A stretch of DNA of 64,000 bases from Takakia lepidozioides (lineage: Eukaryota; Streptophyta; Takakiopsida; Takakiales; Takakiaceae). The notes under the pieces are model-generated. The model had not been told where the DNA came from, made no database searches, and was given only the letters and a program-made list of their open reading frames with translations. The stretch spans positions 82,688,756 to 82,752,755 of the forward strand of contig CM060731.1 of NCBI GenBank assembly GCA_030704615.1. Direction: 5' to 3'. Both the position numbers and the translations under genes were made by a program. Of the stretch, positions 24,264 through 38,800 are shown piece by piece (position 1 is the stretch's first letter; each line of letters begins with the position of its first letter).

Positions 24264-26843
24264 AGTAATTTGTTCTGTAACTTATTATTAGTGTATCGGC
24301 TTAGCATGTAGACTAAGCCCACGAGTGTGCCAGATGAAGAGAAATGACTGGCTGCTGAGTTGTTTAGTTAGCACTTTGGCTTCTGCCAGCTGACACAACG
24401 AATTGGACCGGAGAAGGAAAGAGGCTTCTGGACAAGTTGAACTCCTCTGACGAGGTGGAGAAATGATAGGTTGTTCTGGGTTTCATGGAAGGGGAGTATA
24501 CAGTCTTCCCATGCTCGGATTAGTAATAATTATGTACTATCATAAGAACCTGGCTGGAAATTTCCTTTGTAAATATGAGTACCTTCATGTCCAGAGAATT
24601 CGATTCTACAGATTCCATGTTTTTTCTCAGGAATATGATGGATTATCACATCCAGCTTCTGGCCCGGGCATTGGTAGAATGTTCCTTATTCAGCCACGTT
24701 TTGAAGAGGGGTAAAGTTCCTGCTGGGGCTCATTCTCAAATCTGGGACAACACTTAGGCAGGAACTTTACCTCTTATCAATGGTGCCAACAGATGAGGAG
24801 TTCCACTGCTGTCCTAGCAGATACTTTGCAACACCTCCTGCCCATCAGGCTATTGACAACAGTGAGTATAGAGGTTGATCTGGTCTTGATTGACGACATT
24901 CAAGAGATTCCCACCCTTCTGTTTGAGTGCTACGGTAGTCTGTAAGTCCTCAAGGGCATGTGTCTCCTCTTGTATTGTTTGTCTTTGCCATTCGTTAAAA
25001 CCTCTGCCTTGCTGAATTGCTTCGAAGTTGCTTCCTTCTCTGATTGCATGGGAGCCGAGGCAGAAAATCTAACTGATGGTACATTCTGACTGTCCAACTG
25101 CACGGGAGAACGTTAACACCAACAGCAGAAGTATGTGCAAACATTGTGCGATATATAGCGGGCTCCTGTTTACAATTTGCCAAGCAACCCTCACTTCTAT
25201 CAACAACCGTCAATAGTTGAAGGCCCACAATGTCGCTCCAGCTCTACTTCCGCATCCCACAAATGCCCCACAACCCCTTGCATGTTGCACTGTCTTCAAT
25301 TGTTCCTTTACTCGGAAAGTTCTCTGGAGTCCCAACGTCCAAACCATCAAAGGCCCACTCGACACGGAGTTTCTGAAGGAAGTGTGGTGGAGAGAGAGAG
25401 AGAGAGAAGAAGGGGGATACCAAGTTTCAAATGAGCGTTTAATACCGGTATATTAAGTCTGGCTCTTGACCTGGAGAAACGGAGTCGGAAGGTGCAGACT
25501 GGTGTGCACGTGTGCACAAGACCACCCTCATAATCAATGTTCATGTTCATACGTGTGAAAATCAGGGCTTCTTAGTACGCGGGATGTTTTGTCGTCGTCG
25601 CTCATCCCACAGTCTCTCTCTCGTCTCTTCTGCTTCAAACTTCTCCCAGATATCTGAGACTGAATTACGTGTAGGGGGGCCGCATAGTGCATCTCGTCTC
25701 TTTCTTTTTCTATTTCTTATTATCTTGAACTCCTCTCGTCCAGAGTGAGGGGGAAATTGGGACCTTGTGAGGTGGCCTGTTGATGATAGGGCGTCAAGAC
25801 CCCTTCTGCCCTGCTCTCTTTCATGGCATCTGTTAGCTGCTCTACTACCTTTCTCTACACCATTTCAGTCAATGAGGAAAAAGCCTTGTAAGCTCATGCT
25901 CACCATGCTCACGAGACTGCTCCAACCGGGCTTTGAAACGTTAGCCTTGCATAAGTCTTTTAGGTTAGGGGATCGTCCGACACAGCTGCATTCAGTTCGC
26001 ACGTCTTCAGCTTTGAATTGTTGATTTGTAGTTGAATTGTAGAGCTTGATTTGGCTCCCTTGCCGGCCAAACCTGACTTTCCGGCTCTGTCGTATGCTAA
26101 ACTTTTGTTCCTACATTACTTACATTTTAATTGAATAAGCTGCGGGATGACTGAAACCAGGTACAATGTTCCTCAAAATAGAGATACTGCCGTTTGGATT
26201 TGGTGGAGGATGCTATTCAACTTGGTAAGCAGACCATGACGGATCGAAGACATTGTTGTGGCTCATCAGGGTAGTCTCGGTTGCGCAAAAGAAGAAGACA
26301 AGTATGATGTTTGGATTCTTCATACGCCCAGAAATTCAAGGTAGATAAACTAGGATATGCAGGTCAGATGGTAAGTCTCCTGTTATAATTCAGGAGAAAT
26401 TGGAGTGGAAGACACACGTCATCAGCCAGGAAAAGAGACTGGGGAAATGTCAGCTAGGTTTGCAGCTTGAAGCTCCCAAAGCTGTATCATCTCGGATATT
26501 CCTGATGATGGGTAAGAAGAAGATCTCTCCAGGACGAGGCTCAATGGAGGGCGCCGGGGTAGCGTTAAAGCTGCTAATATGATAATTGACCGAAGCGGGA
26601 AGTGGAAGTCCTTTAGCAGCGTAATATCGGTGACAAGGCAAAGGAGCTTTGTTTCTGCTGTAGAAGTAGATGCAGACAGAAGGAAAATTCGGTCATCTCT
26701 GTTGCAATTGGTTAAGGGCAGGTCTGCGAACCAGGGGTGAGCTAATCACAGTGAGCTTCTGCAGGCGGTGGCCTGTTTAATCTGAATGTGTTGAGGGCGA
26801 AAATTTAGGCCACCTGTAGTGCACTGCCAGTTCTCTCAGAGAG
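24264..26843. other. Intergenic and probable CERK1-like 5' region
   Basis: About 2.6 kb with no coding match. A (GA)n run lies at 25389-25406. The last several hundred bases should hold promoter and 5' UTR of the receptor-kinase gene. No TATA box or other element could be fixed. Confidence 0.5.
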
Positions 26844-29800
26844 ATGTCAAGGGTAGGAGAGGCACAGAAGGGGCCATGGTGGCTTGCAGCCTTTGTGCTA
26901 GCTATACTGGTGATCAAATTGTCTATGGGGAGGGCCTTCAGGGTGGAAGCTTCATGTGTGCCGGTTGATGGATGCACAAATGCCGTAGCCTATTATACAG
27001 TCCAGAAGACGGACACTTTGGAAATTATAGCCAGTCGATTTCAGACAACTTCAGACAAGTTAGTCAGCTTCAACAGTAATATAAAGAATATAAATGTCAT
27101 TTTGGATGGCCAGCCAATGTATGTTCCCTTTCCCTGCCAGTGTCTCAGTGACCATCTGGGCTTTCAATTTCTCTATCAGGTATACTTCTTACTGTTTGCA
27201 GGACTGGCATGTGTAATCATGCTTTTCATTCAAAGGGCTGACATTGCTTTGAGAGGACTTTGTGCACAGGACTGCTTGAGCCCATCCGTGTTTCCTCATA
27301 TGTAGCCAATTGCTGAGCACTTGTTATACTTACAATCTTCAATGTATTCCATAGATTGGTTTCAAGAGTCCCTGTTCATTTCAATCAGTATGCATCTTAT
27401 AGAAGAAGCAGAAAAAGGTAGCTACTGCACCTCTGAATCGATCTGAGAGCCTATCTTTTTACGACTCTGACGACTACAATGTCTAGATTGTGTAGATTAG
27501 GCCTTGACAATGGGTAGTAGGAAGTACTAATATTCACTTTCAATCACCAGATTCATGTGTTAGCCCACAAGCACGTAGTTTGGCACCTGGGAGTGATGTT
27601 TCCCCAATGTTCCTAGAAAATTGCTTTCGCGAATTATATTCTAGCAAAGATTATAAACACTAAAGTGTTAACAGTCATTTCTGGTGCTACTGTTCGAGCC
27701 TGTGATCAGGCTGTCCCCATTTACATCAGTTGTTCTTGGAATCATGGTTTGCAGGTTCAATCTGGTGACACGGTGCAGCTAGTAGCGACCCAATATTATG
27801 AAGGTCTCACTAAGATAGACTGGATTAAGGCAGCCAGTTCCTTGTCGGATGTGGACACGATCTATGCTGGACTCTACTTGCATGTCCCTGTCAACTGCTC
27901 GTGTGGGGATCCGAGTGTCAGCAGGCAGTATGGGCTTTTTGCCACATATGTAGTGCAGAATGGTGACGACTATACAAGTGTTGCTTCAAACTTCAACATA
28001 AGTGCCGACCTTGTGAAGAAGTACAATCCAGGTGTCACTTGGAATGCACAGGAGATTCTCTTTGTACCAGTGAAAGGTGAAAATTTTGATATCTCAACCT
28101 GTCAGTACCCAGCATTTCAGAAATTTGTATGATGATGACTGGAGTGGGAATTTGCAAGTTCGTAGTCGTTGTCATGAACAGTCCAACTAATCGTGCCATC
28201 AGATGTCGTCTACCTTGATACATAAGGTGGACGGTTGTCTGGAAGCTTTATTGCATTATTTGCCTAGTAAATAATCATAGGTGCTGTGAAATTGGCCTTT
28301 AAACACCATGCTTCGAAATTGTCAGGGTCACTTGTTGAGCCTTCAATTGGGCCCAAGAACGGGGCCCAAGGGTAAACTGGCATGTGTCTGTGGCACTCCT
28401 ATTGATCTGGAGTACTTAGCCTTTACCACCTTAGTCTGTATCTTCTCTGAAGCCATTACAGTGTGACAAAAGGGAGGAAACATGGCCCTACCAAAGCTAG
28501 CATGGGTCAAGGAAGAACCTTTATATGTACTGCTTGTGGTGGTCTCTGTCTTGATCTTCGAAAACTGGCTGAAATGTGAGCGTGTTTGGATGGATTTGGA
28601 AGGTTATTTCTATGTATAGCCTGCTGTTTGATATAGTTTGAAAGTTTGTCCACTGGGGCAGCTTGTGTCTGCTATGTAGGGCGATCATTATAGAGAAGTA
28701 CGCTCTGTCCGTTATCATATATTCAACTAATGCTTGTCTAATTGAGATACTTTGACGTCTATGCTGTAAAAGAAAGTGACATACTTTTAGTGCTGGTCTG
28801 GTATGGCTGTGTGTGCAGATAGAAGTGGCAACTATTATTCCTTTGGAAGGTAATTCTACATCTATAGCTGTTCTGTGCTTCTGGATGTGTTTGGTTCTAT
28901 CTTCATTTATGTCTCCACCTAGTGATGTTTGGGTACCTGAGCTATGATGGTACATGATCATTTGGGGCTGTCTAGAGCACCTGCTGCATGGGAAGGTATT
29001 TATCACTGACGATTAATGCTCGGACAGTTGGTATGGGGGTGACAACGTGTGGAACATTAGAGATCAGATTTTTAATGATGGTCTTATTTCTGTGTTGTGG
29101 GAGGGAGACTTCTTATGACCAGCTACAAATCTTACCCTGCAAGATGAGGATAGCAATTTCGTTGTAGGCCGTCACTTAAATGGTTAGCCAGTGTGTAGGG
29201 CCCCGAACCAATCATGTCTCACTCAAAAATGTGCTCTTTGAAATATCCAGGCTGTCCAAGCCAGTGGGTCAAATGTGTCTACTCATTTGTTTTCGGCTGG
29301 TGAAAACTTCCTTTATTGACTTGCGCTTTTTTTGTGTTGTTGTCTATATGCAGCTCAAATGGTCAGCACTCTCCAGATTCTATCTCATTCTCGTGTGCAA
29401 GCTTGATCATAGCGCCTGGCTTTTGCAGTTTCACTTACCACTCAAGTTCCCCCTTCCTCTTGTCTATTTTTGCAGTTTTGTTCTACTGTGAGCTTGTGTA
29501 TGGTCATGGGAAAGCACATCACCTCAAGTTGGAAGTGTCTTAGGCCCTCTCCGCTTGTGCTCTGCATCTACTTCTAAGGCAGTAGGATACTTTTGGGACC
29601 ACCTATGGGTGAATTAGCTTCATTCCTGCTTTGCAATACACATCTGACAAGGTTGTGTGCACTTGGATCTTCAGACACTTCTTCCAGAATGGTTGGCAAT
29701 GGTGTCATTGTGGGTGCCACACTTGGAGGCGCAGTTGCACTGTTTGCTGTCATTACATTTGTCCTCTTTTGTTGCTGCGTCTACATCCCGAGGAAAGCTC

Positions 29801-32776
29801 ATGAGAAAAAGCTCAAGCAACTGGACTTAGAGGGTATTGATGTTTGGAACTATTCCCATTTGTTATATTGCTAGTGCACAAAAGCAACATACCTTTCCAG
29901 ACAACATGATCCTGTTGTTTTTGGTATAGATTGTACTCATAAGACGTTGTTTGCCGTAGCCTTGTGGCCATTGACCCCGCGCCCAGTTTGAGCGGAAACA
30001 AAAGGGACAGAACCTACCTCTGTCAGGGGCTGACGTTGGTAGTAAGACTTACCTTCATATATAGAATTAATCCGGGTTTTCCAGATATCCTCTAGAAATC
30101 CCTTCACACAAGCATCAATCTGCTGTGTGTGATTTGCCCAATAACTAGGCTCAGGAGGGCCTGGGCTTTTGGCTCAGCCTCGAGACTTTCAAAGTTGGTA
30201 AACAGAGGTATAGGCACAATTCCCTTGATAGATTTGAAGAGAGCGTCTCTTTGGTGAGAGAACCCCGGACAGTGTATCAGAAAATGAGTACTGTCTTCAG
30301 ATTGCCCACACAATGGGCAATTGCACTCTCCCTTTCCTCTCTGCTTCTCTTTGCTGTTCAAAGGTAGGCTTCCTGCCATGAGTTTAAATTTCAGTCTAGT
30401 GCCGAGAGTGGGTAGACCCTTGAGGTCATCCAAGATGTCCTCCCCCATGTCACTGACTGGAAAGAAGTTCAGGGAAGTTTTCTGCCTAACTTCATTTTCA
30501 TCAGACAATCTCATGGCAACAGACATGGCTTTGGACACTACAGCCTCTAAGTCAGATTTATCCAGCAGGGTCAAGACTTGCGGTTCCAGGTCCAGGTCCT
30601 TGAGAATCTCTTCTACTCTCTTCTGCCAGGACTTGACAGGGCGGTCCTGTTTCCAAGATATAGAGTCGATTAACTTAGGATATCTGGTGTTGGACATATG
30701 TTGCAGCTGACCCCACCATCTGACCTTGATATCATCTTGTATGCTCACACCAAAAGCTGTGTCACTGTTAACGGACAGAAGTCCAACTTCTTTGACATAG
30801 ACCAAGGTGTAGCTCAAGGATGTACTCTCTCCCCCTCTGCTCTTCAATGTTTTCATCAATCAACTCCTCGAGGATGTGGAAAGTGAGGGATTTGGGTTAA
30901 GGGTGGGTGATACCACCATACCAGCCCTTATGTTTGCGGATGACTTCGCAGGCATAGGGGAGACTCCAACCAATCTCCAGGAGTTGATTGATTGCGCGAA
31001 GAGATACTTTGATCTTTGGGGGCTAGAGGCTAATGTCAGCAAATGTGCAGTGGTAGCATTCAACGACAGAGGAGAGGGAGGAAGTGATCTTAAGTGGCAG
31101 TGGGGTAGCCAAGAGATCCCGGTCCTCCCTTCCTACACTTACCTGGCCGTTGAGTTTTCCTCCAATTGTAATTGGGATGCACATATCCGGAAAGTTGTTC
31201 AAACTGGCAAGGGCAAAGCTCTGGGGCTCACTAAATTTTTCCACTGCAGAGGGGTCAACTCTGAGGTTAAGAAAACCATGCTTTGTCGCGTTATTAGACC
31301 TGCCTTGGAGTACGGATCTGCAATATGGGTTGATAACTCCAACCAAGCTAAGTCTCTAGAATCCATTCAAGTGGGGGTGCTTAAGGAGTGTATGTCGGCA
31401 TGCTCCAAAACAGCCAATGTGGCTGTTCGGGGTGAGTTTGGCATTCTGTCCTGAAGCTCCCGACGAGATGTTTTTGGTATAGAAAGACAAGCAGAGGCTC
31501 TTTTGTGGATGTATATTTGGAGAAAACCTAAACGCTCCTTGCAGCTCCCCCCCTCTCCCCAGACGTAAGAGTGTTTTTGGCTTTCTTTCTCCCTTTGGGC
31601 CTCTCTGTTTAGCCTTCTTCTCACACTACACCAAAATCCCCCCTCTCCCCTTTTCCCCTTTTTCCACTGTTATCTTCTGTTTTAAAACAATCAACAGAGG
31701 TTATCTCACCTCTGTACCTGGTTGTTGGAGCTGATGGCAGCATTAGATTGCAAAACCTCGTTCTTTTGTTTTTCAGTCAAACCAAGTGGCATCAGGAGAC
31801 TGAGAGTAATTGGGTTGTTTTATGATGCCTAGCCTGGTCAGGACGGTCCACGAAACCAAACTCAAGTACGGGGGGAAGTTTGACAACAAGCATGTTGTCA
31901 GATTTTACAGTGGATAAGTCAGTTGAGTTCTCGTATGCGGAGCTGGCTGCAGCCACTGATAATTTCAATGTGGCTAAGAAGATTGGTCAGGGTGGCTTCG
32001 GAGCTGTCTATTATGGCGTGATTCGTGACCAGGTGCTCTCTCTCTCTCTCAAGTACCATGTCATTTCATTTTTCTCTGGGTTCTCAGTAGTGCTGTGTTG
32101 CTCTACGTTTCTTCTTTTGTTCTCTCTCTTCTCTCTTTGTTCCACCCAAACGTGGCACAGGGTCTACGGCCACAAGGCATGGCAAACAACGTCTCATGAG
32201 ACAATCTCTTCCTCTTCTGGGGCCACAAGGCTACCGCAAAACACATCTTATGAGTACATTCTCTTCTCTTGCGTCCTGCATAGATTATTAGCTTTATCTT
32301 TTCTCTCTCTCCAACCCCCCTCCCCACCCCCCCAATATATTGTGGGCCACCTGTAGGTGTAATAATCTTTCTTCCCCTGTCTCTCCAACCTTCTAGAGTA
32401 CACATTGGAGGAGATAGAAAGCCCAGTACAATTTTACATTTTCCCTCTCTCTTTCATGAAGGAGAGACCCTTATGGGCCTTCGTGTCGGTCATTAGGCTG
32501 AAGTTCAAACTAAGTGTAGTGACTTTGCAGTAAGGTAATCCAGCCATGTCAAAGGAAAACTGGGCTCCCAAAACTAGCCACATTTGAATAGCATAATAAC
32601 TGATGGAGTGAAACTGAAAATATCTAGAAATGACCCAGCTTTGGATGGCGTGCAGAAGTTGGCAATTAAGAGGATGAATCTACAGGCAACCAAGGAGTTT
32701 ATGGCTGAGCTCCAAGTTCTCACCCATGTACATCACACAAACCTGGTATGTCTCATATGGGTGTTATTAAAAAAAC

Positions 32777-32807
<31 letters not shown>

Positions 32808-35800
32808 CAGTCGACAGAACTGATATTGGTACCTTTGACCACTTCCTGGTTTGGACTGAGATCAAAAGGTGTTTTCCCACCACCAAGAGATCTGTGAAAC
32901 GTTCGATTCGGAAGTGGCGCATTGAAAAATTCCACAATGAGGAGGTCAAGGCTGAGTACGTCCAGGCCTTGCAAGAGGCTCTCCCTCATTTTGTCCAATC
33001 GCTCCAAGAACTTCAGTCACGCTCTGTTAACGCAAGAAATGAAGTCGAAAGAGCAGTGGACTCTTGGGAGAGTTTCATTTCCTCCGTGGCTGACAAGATC
33101 ATTGGGAGGAAACTAATTGTCTGCGGTAGAGCAGTTAATTGGTGGACTAATGAGATTAAACTCTAGATAGCTGAGAGACGAGCCCTCTATAAAGAGTGCT
33201 GCAATTTGGAAACCAACAGAGAATTGTGGGCGAGGTACTACCAGCTCCGTAAAGATATCAATCAGCTTGTTAGGTCTCAGAAGAAATTATACTGGGACAA
33301 GTTATTCAGTGAAATAAACTCAAACCACCATGGTGGTAATGACAAGAAATTCTGGTTGGCCCTTCAACGTTTGTACAAGCCGAAAAACAGTCAGCAAGTA
33401 CAAGTGCTGAAGACTACTAAAGGTGCAGTGGTGACTTCATCGGTTGACATTGTCAAAACCTTTGAAACTCACTACAGTATCCTTGGCAGAACTTCTAGGT
33501 CTAACAGTGAGGGGTCTTCTGCTGAATGGAGGGACACAGTTGGAAAAACTGTTAACGGACAGAAGTCCAACTTCTTTGACATAGACCAAGGTGTAGCTCA
33601 AGGATGTACTCTCTCCCCTCTGCTCTTCAATGGTTTCATCAATCAACTCCTCGAGGATGTGGAAAGTGAGGGATTTGGGTTAAGGGTGGGTGATACCACC
33701 ATACCAGCCCTTATGTTTGCGGATGACTTCGCAGGCATAGGGGAGACTCCAACCAATCTCCAGGAGTTGATTGATTGCGCGAAGAGATACTTTGATCTTT
33801 GGGGGCTAGAGGCTAATGTCAGCAAATGTGCAGTGGTAGCATTCAACGACAGAGGAGAGGGAGGAAGTGATCGTAAGTGGCAGTGGGGTAGCCAAGAGAT
33901 CCCGGTCCTCCCTTCCTACACTTACCTGGCCGTTGAGTTTTCCTCCAATTGTAATTGGGATGCACATATCCGGAAAGTTGTTCAAACTGGCAAGGGCAAA
34001 GCTCTGGGGCTCACTAAATTTTTCCACTGCAGAGGGGAGGTTAAGAAAACCATGCTTTGTCGCGTTATTAGACCTGCCTTGGAGTACGGATCTGCTATAT
34101 GGGTTGATAACTCCAACCAAGCTAAGTCTCTAGAATCCATTCAAGTGGGGGTGCTTAAGGAGTGTATGTCAGCATGCTCCAAAACAGCCAATGTGGCTGT
34201 TCGGGGTGAGTTTGGCGTTCCGTCCTTAAGCTCCCGACGAGATGAATTCAAGGTCAGATGGTGGGGTCAGCTGCAACATATGCCCAACACCAGATATCCT
34301 AAGTTAATCGACTCTATATCTTGGAAACAGGACCGCCCTGTCAAACAGGCTAAGTCCTGGCAGAAGAGAGTAGAAGAGATCCTCAAGGACCTGGGCCTGG
34401 ATCCGCAAGTCTTGACCCTGCTGGATAAATCTGACTTAGAGGCCGTAGTGTCCTCAGCCATGTCTGTTGCCATGAGATTGTCTGATGAAAATGAAGTTAG
34501 GCAGAAAACTTCCCTGAACTTGTTTCCAGTCTGTGACATGGGGGAGGACATCTTGGATGACCTCAAGGGTCTACCCACTCTCGGCACTAGACTGAAATTT
34601 AAACTCAGGGCAGGAAGCCTACCTTTGAACAGCAAACAGAAGCAGAGAGGAAAGGGAGAGTGCAATTGCCCGTTGTGTGGGCAATCTGAAGACAGTATTC
34701 ATTTTCTGATACACTGTCCGGGGTTCTCTCACCAAAGAGACGCTCTCTTCAAATCTATTAAGGGAATTGTGCCTGTACCCCTGTTTACCAACTTTGAAAG
34801 TCTCGAGGCTGAGCCAAAAGCCCAGGCCCTCCTGAGGCCTAGTTATTGGGCAAATCACACACAGCAGATTGATGCTTGTGTGAAGGGATTTCTAGAGGAT
34901 ATCTGGAAAACCCGGATTAATTCTTTATATGGAGGTAAGTCTTTCTACCAACGTCAGCCCCTGACAGAGGTAGGTTCTGTCCCTTTTGTTCCCGCTCAAA
35001 CTGGGCGCGGGGTCAATGGCCACAAGGCTACGGCAAACAACGTCTTATGAGTACAATCTCTCTCTCTCAGTGTTCCGCTCAAACTGGGCGCGGGGTCAAT
35101 GGCCACAAGGCTACGGCAAACAACGTCTTATGAGTTCATTCTCTCTCTCTCGGTGCTGCTGACGCAGACAATGCCTTTGAAGACGTAAAGCGGGCTGTGC
35201 TATGTTCCTTGCCGAAGGTCAGGTGGTCTTATCGGGTGACTTCAATGCCTGGGTGGGCAAAGGTCTTCACCAGGATGATACCATTGGGCCTTTTGGTGAG
35301 GACGAGCTGAATTTTAATGGAAGATGGTTAATAAACTGTCTGGAAGAACTTCAGCTTTTGACCTTGAACAATAGGTCAAAAGAAGACCAAGTGCAGTGGA
35401 CTCGTGAGAAAGCCCAAACTGGGGAACAATCCATTGTGGGTTATATCATAGTGGACAAGAATTTGTTTCCCCGCTGTGCTAATGTGTTGATCGACAGAAC
35501 TGATATCGGTACCTCTGACCACTGCCCGGTTTGGATTGAGATATTTCCCCAACACTAAGAGATCTGTGAAACATTCGATTCGGAAGTGGCACATAGAAAA
35601 ATTCCAAAATGAAGACGTTAAGGCTGAGTATGTCCAGGCCTCGTAAGAGGCTCTCCCTCACTTTGTCCATTCACTCCAAGATCTTCAGTCTCGCTCTGGC
35701 AATGCAAGAACGGTGGATTCTTGGGAGAGTGTCGTCGCCTCTGTGGCTGACAAGATCATTGGGAGGAAACTAATTGTCTGTAGTAGAGCGGTAAATTGTT

Positions 35801-38800
35801 GGACCAATGAGATCAAACTCAAGATAGCCGAGAGACGAGTCCTCTTAAAGAGTGCTGCAATTTGAAAGCCAACAATGAAATGTGGGCTAGGTACTACAAG
35901 ATCCGCAAAGATATCAATCAGTTTGTAAGGTCTCAGAAGAAATTATATTGGGACAAGTTGTATAGTGAAATAAACTCAAACCACTATGGTGCTAATGACA
36001 AGAGATTCTGGTTAGCCCTTCAACGTCTGTACAAGCCGAAAAAATGTCAGCAAGTACAAGCGCTGAGGACTTCTAAGGGCCGCATCTGATGGAGCCTCAT
36101 CGTATAGGGTCCGGGATGCATTCTCCGGGGCGTCATCATCCTCTACCCAACCTCGGCCAGTGGTGACTTCAATGGTTGACATTGTCAAAACCTTTGAAAC
36201 CCACTACAGTATCCTTGGCAGAAATTCTAGGTCAAACAGTGAGGGATCTTCTGAAGAATGGAAGGAGAAAAAACTGTTCCTATGATTCAAGACAGCCCTG
36301 ATGAACTGGAGTATATTTCAAAGGGTTACAACGCTCCCATTAGTTCTTCTGAGATTATGAGCATTTAAACGGATATAAAGCTGGTGGATCAGATGGCATA
36401 GTCAAGGAGCTTATCAAGCATGGTGGCGACCCTGTGATAGAGGCCCTTGTACTTCTCTTTAACCTTATCTGGAGGACTGAAATGATCCCTTTTCGCTGGC
36501 GACATGGGGTCATTGTCAACTTATACAAGAAAGCTGACAGAGAAGGGCCGGGGAACTATCGAGGCATTACGCTTCTCAATGCACTTGGCAAGATATTTTA
36601 CTGAGTTATAAGTACTGGTCTCGAGGTTGATATGGAATCTACTCTCATCAGAGAGACGACCTCCTCATATCCATCAAGGGAATTGTGCCTGAACCTCTGT
36701 TTACCAACTTTGAAGGTCTTAAGGCTGAGCCAAAAGCCCAGGCCCTTTTGGGGCCTAGTTATTGGGCGAACCACACACAGCAGATTGATGCTTGTGTGTA
36801 GGGATTTCTAGAGGATATCTGGCACTAGACTGAATCTAAACTCCAGGGAGGGAAGCCGGATGCAGAGAGGAAGAGGAGATTGTAATTGCCCGATGTGCGG
36901 GCAGCCTGAAGACAATCTCCATTTCCTGATACTCAGAGTACAGGTTAGATCCCTGGAGAGGGCAACCCACTGACATTCTTTCCTGAAGTCCTCTGTAGCA
37001 CCATAACATTAGTTGCTCACTGCAAGTAAGCAACCTTCTCATATCTGCAAGACAACTCCATATCCAGCTCTGTGAGTCCGGACACAAACCCAAAAATTCA
37101 TAGAAGAAAGGCCTCACCTGCATATGTGGTGTTAGTGAGGATGTGCAAGGTGAATGACAGGCCCTCTTGCGTGCTATAGCTTTCCAAAATGAATCAATAA
37201 GTATAATGTCCAATATCAGAGTATAAACTCCACTTGGGTACAACCATGCAAGGGAGTCATAGGAGTAAATCACTTAGCCACCACCACCTGAAGCAATTGA
37301 GTAGAAAGAGGCTTAGATTTCTTCAGCAAAGTTGGAGCCAACACCACAGCATGATAAAGCCAAGAAGAAATTCCTAGAGGCCTCTCTTGGTCAGAAGATT
37401 GTGACAGAAGTACTGTTTCTGTCATACTTCCCTTGTTCATATAGTGCTTATTAGCAGCTGATAGAACATTACCACTAATTCGACTTCTTAGAGTAAGTGG
37501 CTGGAAGTAAGGAGTGCCATTGACTCGAGTTAATCAAGAGTCAAGTGGTTGGTACTAACTTTGTTCTCATTTTCAGGTTTCCTAATTCTGACGCAATCGC
37601 TACAGTAGACCAGCCAGAAGAGCAATGTACATTGACCGGATTATGTAGAAGGTGTACAAGTATACTCCAGTATGCTGCTGCTACAGGGCCTAGCACAAGA
37701 TACCAAAGATTAGTTCCCCATCAAATTTCATGTTGGTTCATTAGGAACCAGCACGGAAGTCCCATTCTCGAATAAGAAAGAATAATCCAGAATAGACTAT
37801 CAAATTTCTCTGAAGAGAAATATAAGAAACAGATATGTGCTGCTTTCAAAAGTAAGAGAGAGAGAGAGAGAGAGTTCTCTTTTGTCATCCTTTTGTCACC
37901 ATTGGCAGTACAGTGCAACCACAACCACACTTACAACCAATTTTGGGACATGTGAGAAGCTCCCAGAATCAGAAGGTTCTGGACAGTCAACGAATGTTGA
38001 GAGATGCATTTCTTTGAAAGGCGAAGAGCCCTATGAATGTCCAACCAGAAATCTTTTTGCATGTTTATCTGGAGGATTGCATTTTCATTCACAGCTGCAG
38101 ATGCTTAGGGAATTATTATTGTCACAATATGCTTGTCTTTTCATGCCCCACCACAACGTTTTCCTCATATTCACAACTAATGATTGTCCCTCAGTGCTGA
38201 TTCAATGAATGTCATTGTAGGACTTTACAAGAGAATTTGATTCTTAGATTTTGGACATGCAGGTACAACTGATTGGATACTGCACCGTTGATTCACTGTT
38301 TCTTATCTATGAGTTTGTTGAGAATGGGACCCTTGATCAACATCTTCACAGCAGCAAAGGTATAGTGACCTTGTTTTGGCAGCTGTTATGTAACTACAAG
38401 ACTGTTTCTTTAGTATTTATGCTTTTTCAAAGTCCAGGATAAGGAAAGAAAGAAAGGACGTTTTTACACCTGGAATGTAGCATTTGCCTATAAAATACAT
38501 CGTCAAGTGCAAAATTCTAAATGTTACACTCGGAGTGTCATGCATACCACGTAAAATCGTTGCTGAAGCTCTTGTTTATGCTGTATGCAAGACCTTTTCA
38601 TTGGTGCCCAACGGCAACATGTGGTTTATCTTCTGCCCTGAACAGACCCAGAACCAAGAAGTGTTATCACATTTTGGATGAGCTAGGTTGTTCTCAGTTC
38701 CTGTCCTTGTACAGGCTTAGTTGTTGACGATTTAGAATATACTGTAGTAATGTTTTAATTTGAGTCTTTTATGGCTTAGGGAGACCTCCCCTGCCATGGG

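Noticed and set aside
30104-30859. A stand-alone 251-aa gene on the minus strand in CERK1 intron 3
   Set aside because: It is the 3' section of LINE-B copy 1 plus a few codons read antisense through the inverted 5' section.
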